Shown here: in pieces, positions 19,523 to 30,877 of the stretch
How the letters are laid out: the number at the start of each line of letters is the position of its first letter
How positions within the stretch are numbered: the first letter of the stretch is position 1
Assembly: GCF_021545335.1 (NCBI RefSeq)
Contig: NZ_CP089312.1
Location: 2,232,001 to 2,296,000, forward strand
Length of the DNA stretch: 64,000 nt
Direction: 5' to 3'
From: Streptomyces sp. GQFP
GTDB lineage: Bacteria > Actinomycetota > Actinomycetes > Streptomycetales > Streptomycetaceae
Translations under genes and position numbers: made by a program
Notes under the pieces: generated by a model
The model's input: only the letters and a program-made list of their open reading frames with translations
Databases searched by the model: none
Told to the model about the DNA's origin: nothing

Positions 19523-20281
19523 TCAGACCTCGGGGCGCAGCATCGGAGGGTTGAGCAGTGTGGCGCCGCCGGCTCGGAAGAGCTGGGCCGGGCGGCCACC
19601 CTGCCTGGTGGTCGTGCCGCCGGTGGGAACGAGGAAGCCGGGGGTGCCCGTGACCTTGCGATGGAAGTTGCGGGGATCGAGGGCTACGCCCCACACCGCC
19701 TCGTACACCCGGCGCAACTCGCCGACGGTGAACTCGGTCGGGCAGAACGCGGTGGCCAGCGACGAGTACTCGATCTTGGAGCGGGCGCGCTCCACCCCGT
19801 CCGACAGGATCTGGGCGTGGTCGAAGGCGAGCGGTGCCGCCTGTTCGCCGTCGCGGCCGTAGCCGCCCTGCTGCAGCAGTTCCTCGACGGGCGCCCAGCG
19901 CGCGCTGTTGGCGTCGCCGCCGGCCCGGGGAGCGGGCAGGTCGGGGGCGAGCGCGAGATGGGCGACGCTGACCACGCGCATCCGGGGGTCGCGCTTGGGG
20001 TCGCCGTAGGTCGCGAGCTGTTCCAGGTGGGCGCCGTTGTCCTGGGCCGGGGCGTCCGGGTCGTGGGCGCGCAGGCCGGTCTCCTCGGCGAGTTCACGCG
20101 CCGCGGCCTGCCCCAGATCCTCGTCGGCCCGCACGAAGCCGCCCGGGAGTGCCCAGCGCCCCTGAAAGGGCGGCTCACCCCTGCGTACCGCCAGCGCGCA
20201 CAGGGCATGACGACGCACGGTCAGCACGACCAGGTCCACGGTGACGGCGAAGGGCGGAAACGCTGACGGGTCGTAGGGCAT
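19523..20281 (-). CDS. Nudix hydrolase-like regulator, NrtR type
   Basis: This 252-residue protein has an N-terminal Nudix domain with an intact box GFVRADEDLGQAAARELAEE followed by TGL. Its C-terminal winged-helix domain (CPTEFTVGELRRVYEAVWG, FHRKVTGTPGFLVPTGG) is characteristic of NrtR-like repressors of NAD or sugar metabolism. The intact catalytic box means hydrolase activity is possible, although many NrtR proteins only bind ADP-ribose-type ligands. The start is ATG 20281 (MPYDPSAFPPF). The frame is open far upstream, but an inverted repeat at 20291-20313 and the usual family N-terminus favour this start. Confidence 0.82.
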   Translation of the reverse strand: MPYDPSAFPPFAVTVDLVVLTVRRHALCALAVRRGEPPFQGRWALPGGFVRADEDLGQAAARELAEETGLRAHDPDAPAQDNGAHLEQLATYGDPKRDPRMRVVSVAHLALAPDLPAPRAGGDANSARWAPVEELLQQGGYGRDGEQAAPLAFDHAQILSDGVERARSKIEYSSLATAFCPTEFTVGELRRVYEAVWGVALDPRNFHRKVTGTPGFLVPTGGTTTRQGGRPAQLFRAGGATLLNPPMLRPEV

Positions 20282-20290
20282 GCGGCGATC

Positions 20291-20313
20291 ATAGTCGTCT
20301 GCCTGACGATAAA
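20291..20313. promoter_or_regulatory. imperfect inverted repeat, possible Nudix-regulator operator
   Basis: TAGTCGTC (20292-20299) and GACGATAA (20305-20312) are inverted arms matching at 6 of 8 positions around TGCCT-type spacing, 10 bases upstream of the regulator's start codon. Autoregulation through this site is inference. Confidence 0.4.
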
Positions 20314-20412
20314 CACTCCCCTCTCCAGCCGCACCCATGACTGATCCACGACGGTCGGACACGCGCGTCACCGGCCACCTCCTGACGCCTTCCCGAGGCA
20401 TGTCGTACGAGG

Positions 20413-22620
20413 TCACGCCCCCAGTTGCAGCCCAGCAGCGGCCTCCTCGACCATGGCGACGCCGAGACGGCCGACCCGGACGGAGAAGGGCTCTCCCGCG
20501 ACCCGCAACCCCGTCAGGCCGATCTCGCCCAGCGGCACACTGCGTACCGGACGGAGCATGACCGTGTTCGCCGGGGCGTCCGGACGGATGCCGGCCAGGG
20601 TGGCGAGCAGCAGGATCCCGGAGGCGGCAGCAGTGGCCGACGGCCGGCAGGCCGCCGGGTGGGGCAGCGGGGCGCCTCCCGCTGTGCGCTGTTCCCCCGC
20701 GTACATCTCCGGCAGCCGGTGGTCGAAGGCCTCGGCCGCCGCCAGGAGGCCGCGCAGCAGCGAACTCGCCTCCTTCTCGTACCCGGCGGTGGCCAGGCCC
20801 GCGACGGCCACCGCGGTCTCCTGGACCCGCACAGCGCCGCTGCGGTGGCCGAACGGGTTGTACCCCGGCTCCTTGACGCCGAGGCCGCGCAGTCCCCAGC
20901 CCGAGTCCATGGCGGGGCTGCCGAACAGCCGGGCGAGTTGTTCGGTCTGCACCTTGTCGAGCAGCCCGGGGGCCAGCTCGCCCGCGCCCAGCAGACCGGT
21001 GTCGAGGAGATGGGCGGCGATCGCGCCGAAGTGCGGCACGATGCGCCCGTCCGGGGTACGGGCGGCCGCCGGTCTGCCGCCGCCCCGGTCCTCGACCCAG
21101 AAGTCGTCCCGGAACGCGGTGCGCAGCTCCTGGGCCCACTGCCGCAGCCCGGCACCGCCGGGTCGGCCGTACGTGTCCAGGAGATCGGCGCCGAGGAGGG
21201 CGGCTCGGTGTGCGTGGGCCTGTGTCTCGCAGCGCAGCGGGCCGCCCGGCTGTGGATCGGGCAGGTAGGTGCCGTCGCCCACGGTCGTGCGCAGCCAGGT
21301 CAGACAGCGCTCCGCGGTGGGGAGCAGTTCCTCGGTCGTCTGCTCGGGGAGCCCCCAGCGGCGGGCCTCGGCGAGGAGTACCGGGAAGAGCAGGGTGGCC
21401 TCCGTACCCGTGCAGCCCGGTGGGAGGTGTGCGCCCGCGTCCCGGCGCGGCCCGGTCAGCATGCCGGACCTCGGGCCCGGACCCGGGATCTGGGTGCGGG
21501 CGAGGGTGCGCAGGGTGCCCGCCGCAAGCCCGGTGCCCAGCGGGAGCGTCATCCGGGCGGCGGCGAGAGCCTCGGCCGGGGCCATGCCGCAGCGCCACGG
21601 CGCCCCTGCCGCGAGATGCGTGTCGGAGGGGTGCACGGAGTCGCGCAGGAGCAGGGCCTGAAGGTCCTCGATGCTGGTGCTGAGGAGCGCCTCGACGCGT
21701 GGATCGTCACCGACGGCCCGTGCCGGGGCGAGGGGGCTCGTCGCCACGTGACCCACGGCTCGGACGGGTCCCGCGCCGTCCTGTCGTATGCGCAGCTCCA
21801 GGGTCGTGGAACCGCCCGGGAGCAGGTCGAGTTCCCAGCGCAGCAGGCCTGCGGAGGCCAGTGCGTCGGCGGGCGGTGGGTCGGCCGTGACGGCCGCGCC
21901 GCCGGTGGCGCCGGCCCAGCGCAGGCCGAAGGCGTGGACGCTGGCAGGCAGTTCGGGGCCCGCGGTGCCGGAGGCGATCGTGCCCAGGTCGGCCAGGTCG
22001 GTCCCGAGTGACACCTCGACCGGCAGACGCAGCGGGCGCGGCGCCGAGCTGTGCAGGGTGATCCGCTCGGTGCCGTCCGCGTGGCGGATGCGCTCGACGA
22101 CGACGTCCGGGTCCGGCCCGCCGTCCGGGGAGGCGCGCAGTGTCCCCACGAAGCGGGCGCGGTCGGCGGCGGTCATCCGGGCCTGGACCGCGAGCGGTTC
22201 ACGGCCGGCCACCCGGACCTGGCACCGGGCGAGCAGGCGCCGCCCGCCGCGATAGAAACCCTCCAGCCCTCGACCGGTCAGCTGTCCCTGGTCTGTGGAG
22301 ATCGCGAGCCCGGGGAGGGCGACGCAGATCAGGGTGGTGTGGGTCGGGGGCAGTTGGGCGGGGCGGCGGGCGCCCGGCGGCGGAGCAAGCGGTGGCCGAG
22401 CAGCGGGGGACAGTGACGGCGCGCCTCTTGCCGGGGGTGCGGCAGGGCGTCCGGTGCCAGGAAGTGCGGCAGGCCGTCCGGTTCCCGGGAAAGGCGGCTC
22501 CGAGCCGCGCGGGTCGCCTGCGCTCCCGGGTGCTCCGCCGCCACCTCCCCGCAAGGGCGACGCGGGTGGACTCACGGCACGGTGATCGTCGGCGGCCGAG
22601 GGCGGGGTCGGTGGATGCAT
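20413..22620 (-). CDS. glycogen debranching N-terminal domain protein (amylo-alpha-1,6-glucosidase-like)
   Basis: This 735-residue protein begins with a Pro/Gly-rich tail of about 110 residues. A glycogen-debranching N-terminal-type beta domain follows (LAISTDQGQLTGRGLEGFYRGGRRLLARC) and a C-terminal (alpha/alpha)6 glucosidase-like barrel (CTGTEATLLFPVLLAEARRWG, DSGWGLRGLG, YNPFGHRSGAVRV). These proteins act on alpha-glucans or related oligosaccharides; the actual substrate is unknown. Start ATG 22620 has AGAAGAAG upstream, but the Pro-rich tail is atypical and a start near LICVALPG is possible. The tail contains a 27-base tandem duplication. Confidence 0.75.
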   Translation of the reverse strand: MHPPTPPSAADDHRAVSPPASPLRGGGGGAPGSAGDPRGSEPPFPGTGRPAALPGTGRPAAPPARGAPSLSPAARPPLAPPPGARRPAQLPPTHTTLICVALPGLAISTDQGQLTGRGLEGFYRGGRRLLARCQVRVAGREPLAVQARMTAADRARFVGTLRASPDGGPDPDVVVERIRHADGTERITLHSSAPRPLRLPVEVSLGTDLADLGTIASGTAGPELPASVHAFGLRWAGATGGAAVTADPPPADALASAGLLRWELDLLPGGSTTLELRIRQDGAGPVRAVGHVATSPLAPARAVGDDPRVEALLSTSIEDLQALLLRDSVHPSDTHLAAGAPWRCGMAPAEALAAARMTLPLGTGLAAGTLRTLARTQIPGPGPRSGMLTGPRRDAGAHLPPGCTGTEATLLFPVLLAEARRWGLPEQTTEELLPTAERCLTWLRTTVGDGTYLPDPQPGGPLRCETQAHAHRAALLGADLLDTYGRPGGAGLRQWAQELRTAFRDDFWVEDRGGGRPAAARTPDGRIVPHFGAIAAHLLDTGLLGAGELAPGLLDKVQTEQLARLFGSPAMDSGWGLRGLGVKEPGYNPFGHRSGAVRVQETAVAVAGLATAGYEKEASSLLRGLLAAAEAFDHRLPEMYAGEQRTAGGAPLPHPAACRPSATAAASGILLLATLAGIRPDAPANTVMLRPVRSVPLGEIGLTGLRVAGEPFSVRVGRLGVAMVEEAAAGLQLGA
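22437..22490 (-). repeat. 27-base tandem duplication in the Pro-rich N-terminus
   Basis: Two 27-base units (22437-22463 and 22464-22490) share GTGCGGCAGG and CGTCCGGT. On the coding strand each encodes PGTGRPAAL or PGTGRPAAP, so the frame is kept. Confidence 0.75.
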
Positions 22621-23162
22621 GGGCGGCTTCTTCTGCGCTCTGGGCGCCGGGGGCGCGCTCGGCGCCTGGTAGGGGGCTACGGCGGGGCAAATGTGGGGCG
22701 GCGGCTCGGCCCGTCCAAGGGTTCCGCCACTCAGGTGAACGGACCAGGGCTTCCCCGAGTCACGCCCCCGGCGGGACAAGCCGACCGAATGGCGGTGCGG
22801 CGGGGCCGGTGCCCGACCGGTGCCGTGACAACCGCACCGGCTGTGCGCCACGGTCGGGATGGTGGGGTGTCCGTCAGCTGTCCTGGCGCCGATCAGTTGT
22901 ACGTGGGACGAAACGCCGTTGCTCAATCGTCGGTTGCGCGTTGCGGCCCGGCCGAACCGTCCGCCGCCCATCACGCGCTCGCCGGTATGCCTGCGCTCTG
23001 TCCCGTCGCAGACGAGTCGCTCCTCGGGCCTTCCCTCGCTGCCCTGCCATAGCCCGCTGATCCCGTCGCTGTTCAGACGCCGGTCGGCTGCCCCGCCCTT
23101 GTCGATCCGTCCGACCAGCGTCCAGCCGCTGCCCCGGCGGCCGTGGCTTGCCCTACCCCCGT
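22621..23162. other. 542-base intergenic region, no gene seen
   Basis: This lies between the DUF4192 gene and the debranching-like gene, both on the minus strand. Several frames are open, as expected at this GC content, but none has a ribosome site with convincing codon bias. It probably carries the promoter for the debranching-like gene. Confidence 0.45.
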
Positions 23163-24743
23163 TCACGCATCGTCCCCCTTCGCCCTGCGACCGCGGGGTG
23201 CGGCCTCCCCCGCGCCCGGGCTGCGACGACGTACGGCGGGCTTGCCCGAGGGCTGGGGACGGGTCCCGCCCGTCCCCCTGCCACGCGGGCGGGTCTCTGC
23301 GCCGTCCGGCGGGCCTACCCGGCGTCGACGCCTCGTGGCCGACTCCAGCGCCCGCGTGGCGCCGCTGACCGATGTCGAGCAGGACGGGGGACCCCCGACC
23401 TCGTCGTGCGGAGGCCTGGCTTCGGTGGCGCCGAACCGGCCGTCGCTCTCGGCCCCCTGCGCGCCATCGACACCGCTCGTCCCCTCGAACCCGTCCATGG
23501 CCTCGAACCCTTCGGGGTCCTCACCCCAGCCGAGGCCCATACCCATGCCCTCGCCCTCCTCGCTGTCGTCGTCCTCGATCCACCCGGTGTCCGGCGTCGT
23601 CGGGGGCGGCCCGGCAGGCACGCGTGCTCGGCCGCCGCGCTCCGCGCGCAGACAGCGGCGGATCGACTCCGGGTCCAGTCCCTCGTTGCAGGCCTGGTGC
23701 AGCAGGCGGGCGAACAGATAACCGGGGTCGGCGCCGAGTGCCATGGCCAAGGCCTCCCTGGCCTCCAGATCGTCGCCGGTCGACCAGGCGACCCAGCCGG
23801 CGAGCGTCAGCGGAGCCGCCGCGTGCTCCCCGTAGGACCCGACACAGCGGCGGGCGAGGGCCCGCCAGAGGCGCAGGGCGGGTGCCGCCTCCTCGCCTTC
23901 CATCCACTCCGCCGCCCGGTCGCGGGTCGTGCGGTCCTGCAGGCCCAGAATCAGCGCGGCGGCCTCGTCATGGGAGAGCAGTTCGTCGTCGCGGAGGTCC
24001 GACAGAAGCGTGCCGGACACGGCGGGAGCCTCGGCGAACCGGTCCCTGACCCGGCGTGCCTCTCGCAGGGTCTCCTCGGCGATGTCCGCGCGGCTCGCGT
24101 CGTCGAGGATTCGCGGGACCAGGCGGGCGTTCACGGTGTGGAGCACGCGTTCCTGTTCCAGCGCCGCCGCGGTCTCCCAGGGCTGGAGCCTGGCCCGCAA
24201 CTCACGCAGGGTGCCCCGCACTTGCAGGCCGGCGTAGGTCGCGGCGGCGGCCAGCACCGAGGTGCCGGGCAGGCCCATGGGCACCCCGTCGTCGGGACAG
24301 CACTCGGGCGTCACACAGCAGTAGGACCAGAAGCGGTTGTCGGCGATGCACAGCGCCTCGACCACGGGGACGTCGAGACGGCCGCATTCGGTGCGCAGCA
24401 ACTGGGCGAGCGGGCGCAGCCGTTCCCGCACCTGGTGCCGTGCCTCGCCCTCCGCCGGTTCCTGGCAGAGATACACGACCATGCTCTCGGGCCGTGCTCC
24501 TCTGCGCTCGCTTCCGGTCACCAGGCCGTGTGTCAACTGCTGTGCCACGGCGGGCCAGTCGTCCGGGTTCGTGGGAATTCCGAGCCGGGCCCGGCCGCCG
24601 AACCGGCCGCGTCCGTCCCTGTCGTGCAGTGCGACCAGGACGATGCTGTCCTCGGGGTGGTAGCCGAGCAGATACGGCAGGGCGTCGGCCAGTTCGGCCG
24701 GGGTGCGCAGGGTGACCTGATGCGTTTCGCTGTGATTCGTCAT
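23163..24743 (-). CDS. DUF4192 domain protein
   Basis: This 526-residue protein begins [20 protein letters not shown], with [20 protein letters not shown] right after. That is the hallmark of DUF4192, an actinobacterial domain of unknown function. The DUF4192 part covers about 1-390 and includes [10 protein letters not shown] with clustered cysteines. The tail is acidic then basic and low-complexity ([16 protein letters not shown], later [10 protein letters not shown]), so it is probably disordered. A longer frame exists upstream of ATG 24743, but the family N-terminus fixes this start. It is divergent from the RecQ-like helicase 250 bases away. Confidence 0.85.
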   Translation of the reverse strand: MTNHSETHQVTLRTPAELADALPYLLGYHPEDSIVLVALHDRDGRGRFGGRARLGIPTNPDDWPAVAQQLTHGLVTGSERRGARPESMVVYLCQEPAEGEARHQVRERLRPLAQLLRTECGRLDVPVVEALCIADNRFWSYCCVTPECCPDDGVPMGLPGTSVLAAAATYAGLQVRGTLRELRARLQPWETAAALEQERVLHTVNARLVPRILDDASRADIAEETLREARRVRDRFAEAPAVSGTLLSDLRDDELLSHDEAAALILGLQDRTTRDRAAEWMEGEEAAPALRLWRALARRCVGSYGEHAAAPLTLAGWVAWSTGDDLEAREALAMALGADPGYLFARLLHQACNEGLDPESIRRCLRAERGGRARVPAGPPPTTPDTGWIEDDDSEEGEGMGMGLGWGEDPEGFEAMDGFEGTSGVDGAQGAESDGRFGATEARPPHDEVGGPPSCSTSVSGATRALESATRRRRRVGPPDGAETRPRGRGTGGTRPQPSGKPAVRRRSPGAGEAAPRGRRAKGDDA

Positions 24744-24880
24744 GCGGTGACGATCTCGCGGATCTCCGGATTCCGTTTGAGCCTGTGGATAACCCCAATC
24801 AGGGACACGCCAAGGTGGCGCCAGGCCGGGCGAGCACGTGTTCGGGCGCGAAAAACGGACACCGGCGCCCGACATGTCCG

Positions 24881-24920
24881 CCCACGCCCGCACGCATACG
24901 CCCACGCCCACCCGCATACG
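24881..24920. repeat. two tandem 20-base repeats upstream of the RecQ-like gene
   Basis: CCCACGCCCGCACGCATACG (24881-24900) is followed directly by CCCACGCCCACCCGCATACG (24901-24920), identical at 18 of 20 positions. They lie about 75 bases before the helicase start, in the divergent promoter region. Confidence 0.7.
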
Positions 24921-24994
24921 CGCGCGCCCGAGAGGTGGCCGTGATGCGCCGTCCCACGTCCCGGATGTCAGTGGCGTCCTGTTGTATGGGGTGC

Positions 24995-27160
<2,166 letters not shown>

Positions 27161-27439
27161 TGACGGGTAGATGAACCGGGGTGGACACCCGAACCAACGG
27201 TACGTTCCCGGCCACCCCAGGCATCTACAAATGACACACCCGGCAGGGATATAATCCACAGATCACCAGAAGACGGTCGGTGGCCCCATTTGCTCGTTGC
27301 CGCAACCCAGTTCGACCGCAAGAATTGGAGTCCGCTCCCCGCACGGCTTGCCCGTGGTCCGGCAGGGCTTCGCTGCGGTGTGCGCTCCCCCAAGTCCGAT
27401 CTCCGCCCGCAGTGTGGGCGCGTAGCCGAAGGGAGGACC

Positions 27440-28081
27440 GTGACCTTCGGATTCGCTCCGTCCCCCGCGGCATCCATGTCGACGTCTGCCGACCTGTCCG
27501 CCGCTTCCACCAACTCAGCAGCCCGCATGCTCGAACCCTCGGAGTGGGCCTCAGCGGGGATTCCCCTGCTGCGCAATCCGCGCGAGGTCGTCAGCGGACT
27601 GCACTCCAGGCACAGCCCAAGGCCCGCGACCGCGATCGTGGCCGTCCTCGACACGGATGAGCGGGTGCGGGCGAGCGCCTCGTTCACCCGTCGCTCGGCG
27701 CCGGCCGACGGCTGGATGTTCCGCAACTCGCTGCTCGCGCAGCTGCGCCGGGTCATCCCGCACGACCTGCGCCGCCGTACACCGGTGCGTACCGCCGTCC
27801 TGCTCTACTGCCGTGACGGCGACGCCCGTTGGACGGAGGAGGACGGTGCGTGGATGTGGGGTCTGCGTGACGCGTGCACCCTGCACGGGCTGCGCTGCGG
27901 CGCGTACATCACGCTGACCCACGACGGCTGGCAGGTGCTGGGCGAGGGCCGCGGCGGGCGACGCCCCAACGCGGACTCACCCCCGGAGCCCTTCGCCATG
28001 TCCGAGGCACCGCCACCGCTGCCGATGCCCCGCACCGGAGGCGCCGCCTCGGACATCCTGCGCCGCGCGGCGGCCCGCTGA
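27440..28081 (+). CDS. conserved Streptomyces protein of unknown function
   Basis: This is a 213-residue soluble protein. The central block reads IVAVLDTDERVRASASFTR, then RTAVLLYCRDGDARWTEEDGAWMWGLRDACTLHGL, with conserved-looking Trp and Asp residues. The C-terminal 60 residues are Pro-rich. The start is GTG 27440, with a perfect GGGAGGA at 27431-27437. It lies 280 bases after the helicase gene. That gap contains TATAAT at 27250-27255, rare in this genome, but no matching -35 at normal spacing. No function is recognised. Confidence 0.7.
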   Translation: MTFGFAPSPAASMSTSADLSAASTNSAARMLEPSEWASAGIPLLRNPREVVSGLHSRHSPRPATAIVAVLDTDERVRASASFTRRSAPADGWMFRNSLLAQLRRVIPHDLRRRTPVRTAVLLYCRDGDARWTEEDGAWMWGLRDACTLHGLRCGAYITLTHDGWQVLGEGRGGRRPNADSPPEPFAMSEAPPPLPMPRTGGAASDILRRAAAR

Positions 28082-28482
28082 CCCCGGCGTCCGAGAGGGC
28101 CGCGCCCGACGGCCCCAGGTGATGTCCACGTCGTACAGGAACAGCCACCGCGGACAACGGCGTCCGCCTGGCACGACGTACGAAGCCGCACCAGAGCATG
28201 TGGCAGCACACAAGGACATGCGGCAGCGATCAACCCGTGCGCGTGCACGACGGATCCAGACCCAGACGCGCAAGCGCACGACGGCACAGCACACGGAACT
28301 CGCCGTACGGCATCCACAGCACACGACGGGCGCACGCGCACGCGTGCCCCCGTCGACCGTACGACCTCGCCCTGTTGCCCGGGCCATGACATCACCGACG
28401 CGTGATCACCCGGACGCGGCGAAGCACGTCAGGGCACGTCGAACCGACCACTGTACGAATACCGCTTCAGCGGCCCTCCGTC
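28082..28482. other. convergent intergenic region of 401 bases, no gene seen
   Basis: A short hairpin GGGCCG/CGGCCC (28097-28115) follows the left gene. The rest is rich in CACG/GCAC words. Neither strand shows a ribosome site followed by a convincing coding frame, and no tRNA-like cloverleaf was seen. Confidence 0.45.
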
Positions 28483-28509
28483 AGCCGGTCCGATGTCGCT
28501 GGACCGGCT
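28483..28509 (-). terminator. terminator overlapping the stop of the Ala/Pro-linker protein gene
   Basis: AGCCGGTCC (28483-28491) pairs perfectly with GGACCGGCT (28501-28509). The right arm touches the stop codon. Confidence 0.65.
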
Positions 28510-29198
28510 CAGACCCCCGCGCCCAGCACCGAGTTGATCTGCTGCGGGTCACCGCAGACGATCAGCAGGGCGCCGGCCCGGCCGAGGGCCAGGGGAAGGG
28601 CGGCTGCCGCCGTGGCGTCGGCGCCGCCGTTGACGGCGACCACGACCACGGGACGGGAGCCGGCACGGCTCAGAGCGGCGGCGTCGGCATAGAAGACGTC
28701 GTCGCCCGCGTCGTGCTGCGCCCAGTACGGGGCCTCACCGAAGGACAGCTCGTGCGCGGCCCACGGGTGCGGATCGCCGGTGGTGATCACCAGCACCTCG
28801 CCGGGGGCACGGCCCGACTCCAGGAGCAGGTCGACGGCTTCCTCGGCAGCGTCCAGCGCACCCTCGGCCGAGGCCGGGATCAGCTGGATCTGCGGGGCCG
28901 CCGAAGCCGTGGAGGCAGGGGCAGAGGGGGTGGAAGGGGCAGGGGCGGCCGGAGCCGCGGACGGCCCGGGCTTGACCGCGCCCGCGGTAGCGGCCACGGC
29001 GGTCGCCGGCGCTTCGTGCGGTGCGCGCTGGACCGGCGCCGTGGGCCGGAAAGGCCCCGGACGGCCGGGACGCGGCGCGGCCGCGGGGCGGGGGCCGGGT
29101 ACGGGACGGGGGGTCGGCGCGGTGCGGCCACTGGCCGGAGTGACGCGGGGACCCTGGGCACTCTCGTGAATCTGAGGCTCCTCGGGAATGAGAGGCAT
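28509..29198 (-). CDS. conserved protein with Ala/Pro-rich linker, function unknown
   Basis: This is a 229-residue protein. After MPLIPEEPQIHESAQGPRV comes a stretch of about 100 residues almost entirely of Ala, Pro, Thr, Arg and Gly. A compact C-terminal domain of about 100 residues follows, with alternating strands and helices (GEVLVITTGDPHPWAAHELSFGE, VVVVAVNGGAD, LLIVCGDPQQINSVLGAG). The last block resembles nucleotide-binding folds, but no P-loop is present. ATG 29198 is the only sensible start; the ribosome site is weak. It lies just downstream of rnhB on the same strand (69 bases), so co-transcription is possible. Confidence 0.6.
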   Translation of the reverse strand: MPLIPEEPQIHESAQGPRVTPASGRTAPTPRPVPGPRPAAAPRPGRPGPFRPTAPVQRAPHEAPATAVAATAGAVKPGPSAAPAAPAPSTPSAPASTASAAPQIQLIPASAEGALDAAEEAVDLLLESGRAPGEVLVITTGDPHPWAAHELSFGEAPYWAQHDAGDDVFYADAAALSRAGSRPVVVVAVNGGADATAAAALPLALGRAGALLIVCGDPQQINSVLGAGV

Positions 29199-29266
29199 GA
29201 CCTGATATTTATCAAACGCCGGTGCGACTCGCGTCGGCGGGTGGCACATGAGTGCGAACGGAATCG

Positions 29267-29968
29267 TCAGAAGTCGAAGCCGAGCTGGCCCTCGATCTCC
29301 GGAGCGTTCCCGTTCGCCCAACTGCGGGCCTTCTTGAGGTGCCGCCACTGGGGCAGCGCATCAAGATAAGCCCACGACAGCCGGTGGTACGGGGTGGGGC
29401 CCCGCTCCTCCAGCGCGGCCTTGTGCACGGGAGACGGATACCCGGCATTGGCCGCAAAACCGAAGTCTGCATGGTCGATGCCCAGTTCGGCCATCATTTT
29501 GTCGCGCTGAACCTTGGCGATCACGGACGCCGCCGCGACCGCCACGCACGACTGGTCACCCTTGATCACCGTGCGGACCTGCCACGGCGACCCCAGGTAG
29601 TCGTGCTTGCCATCGAGGATGACCGCGTCGGGGCGGACGGGCAAGGCCTCCAGTGCGCGCACCGCGGCGAGCCGCAGCGCGGCCGTCATCCCCAGGTCGT
29701 CGATCTCCTCCGGAGAGGCGTGCCCCAGCGCGTACGACGTGACCCATTTCCGCAGTTCTTCCGCGAGTCGGGCACGCCGCTTGACCGCGATGAGCTTGGA
29801 GTCGGTGAGCCCCTCGGGGGGCCGCCGGAGTCCGGTGACCGCCGCGCAGACGGTGACGGGGCCGGCCCACGCGCCCCGGCCCACCTCGTCGACGCCGGCG
29901 ATGACCTTCGCTCCGGTCGTGGCGCGCAGGGAGCGCTCGACTGTGTGGGTGGGTGCTTCGTACGGCAT
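29267..29968 (-). CDS. rnhB: ribonuclease HII
   Basis: This 233-residue enzyme removes RNA from RNA:DNA hybrids and misincorporated ribonucleotides. Active-site motifs are present: [14 protein letters not shown] (Asp and Glu), [11 protein letters not shown] (Asp), and [15 protein letters not shown] with the last acidic residue. The length is normal for the family. A short N-terminal extension ([17 protein letters not shown]) precedes the first motif. It probably heads a short minus-strand unit with the downstream unknown gene. Confidence 0.95.
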   Translation of the reverse strand: MPYEAPTHTVERSLRATTGAKVIAGVDEVGRGAWAGPVTVCAAVTGLRRPPEGLTDSKLIAVKRRARLAEELRKWVTSYALGHASPEEIDDLGMTAALRLAAVRALEALPVRPDAVILDGKHDYLGSPWQVRTVIKGDQSCVAVAAASVIAKVQRDKMMAELGIDHADFGFAANAGYPSPVHKAALEERGPTPYHRLSWAYLDALPQWRHLKKARSWANGNAPEIEGQLGFDF

Positions 29969-30027
29969 GGCGGTCTCAGCCTACGCCGCCCGGAACCCCA
30001 CGCGACACCCTGGTCCCCCAAGCGACT

Positions 30028-30651
30028 TCAGGCACTTCCCGCCCGCAACAGCGGAACCATCAACTGGTCGATCATTTCTTCGATGTCCGGCTCATGCCAT
30101 TCACTCGCGCACATCTTCGAGCGGTACATCATCATCGCCGGAATGGCGTCGAGGACATAGCCGTTGGCCGCGTCGGGACGGGTCTCCCCCCGCGCGATTC
30201 CGCGGTCGATGATCTCCCGGAGGAGCCTCACTGTCGGCTCGACGAGCCCTCCGAAGATCACGCCCTGAAAGCGTTCCGCCTGCGGGCTGTCGCATTCGTG
30301 AATCACCGAGCGCAGCGCGAACCCGGGGCGCGAGAACATCGCCTCACGCACCTGCCGGCACAGTTCGACGAGGTCGTCCCGCACGTTCCCGAGGTCGGGC
30401 GCCAGGTCGAAGCGCGGCAGCCCGGACTGGAGCGCGTCCGCGACGAGGTCCTCCTTCGAGGGCCAGCGTCTGTAGACGGCGGCCTTGCCTGTCTGGGCGC
30501 CGGCGGCGACGCCCTCCATCGTGAGGCCGTTCCAGCCGACCGTACTGAGCTGCTCCAGCGCGGCGTCGAGAATCGCGCGTTCGAGCACGGCGCCGCGCCG
30601 GCGGGGGGAGGCCGTCTGAGCGGGGGCGGCCGTCCAGCGCGAAGTAACCAT
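30028..30651 (-). CDS. TetR-family transcriptional repressor
   Basis: This 207-residue protein has an N-terminal TetR helix-turn-helix: ILDAALEQLSTVGWNGLTMEGVAAGAQTGKAAVYRRWPSKEDLV, residues about 25-72. A TetR C-terminal ligand domain follows. It is divergent from an EmrB/QacA-type exporter, and two near-identical palindromes lie in the gap, so it almost certainly represses the exporter and perhaps itself. The ligand is likely a hydrophobic drug-like molecule exported by the pump. Confidence 0.92.
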   Translation of the reverse strand: MVTSRWTAAPAQTASPRRRGAVLERAILDAALEQLSTVGWNGLTMEGVAAGAQTGKAAVYRRWPSKEDLVADALQSGLPRFDLAPDLGNVRDDLVELCRQVREAMFSRPGFALRSVIHECDSPQAERFQGVIFGGLVEPTVRLLREIIDRGIARGETRPDAANGYVLDAIPAMMMYRSKMCASEWHEPDIEEMIDQLMVPLLRAGSA

Positions 30652-30785
30652 CTGATGTGTCTCCAGCGGGCAGGGGTGAGCGGGCGGTGCGAGGATTATG
30701 AGGATTGTCGGTATTGAGGGGATCGCCGACCAGGTGAATCGCAGAGATTACCCGGGCGACCGGAGTGCGACACGGCGGCGACTTC

Positions 30786-30805
30786 AGTGAACGCTTGCGT
30801 TCACT
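30786..30805. promoter_or_regulatory. TetR operator, distal copy
   Basis: AGTGAACGCTTGCGTTCACT has perfect 9-base arms around TT and shares both arms with the copy at 30835-30854. It lies between the divergent TetR and MFS genes. Confidence 0.8.
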
Positions 30806-30834
30806 AGCGGGGACTCACTACCGTTCGACGCAAC

Positions 30835-30854
30835 AGTGAACGCGAGCGTTCACT
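30835..30854. promoter_or_regulatory. TetR operator, proximal copy
   Basis: AGTGAACGCGAGCGTTCACT has perfect 9-base arms around GA. It lies 24 bases before the exporter start, and its centre is 49 bases from the first copy's. Both copies are followed by AGCG. Confidence 0.8.
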
Positions 30855-30877
30855 AGCGCTCTTATGGGGGACCCATA

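Noticed and set aside
22621..23162. a hidden gene between DUF4192 and the debranching-like gene
   Set aside because: Open frames exist on both strands, but none has a ribosome site with typical third-position GC bias.
27232..27255. TATAAT promoter before the unknown gene at 27440
   Set aside because: The TATAAT at 27250 is real, but the only TGACAC-like -35 is 12 bases away, not 16-18, so no promoter is claimed.
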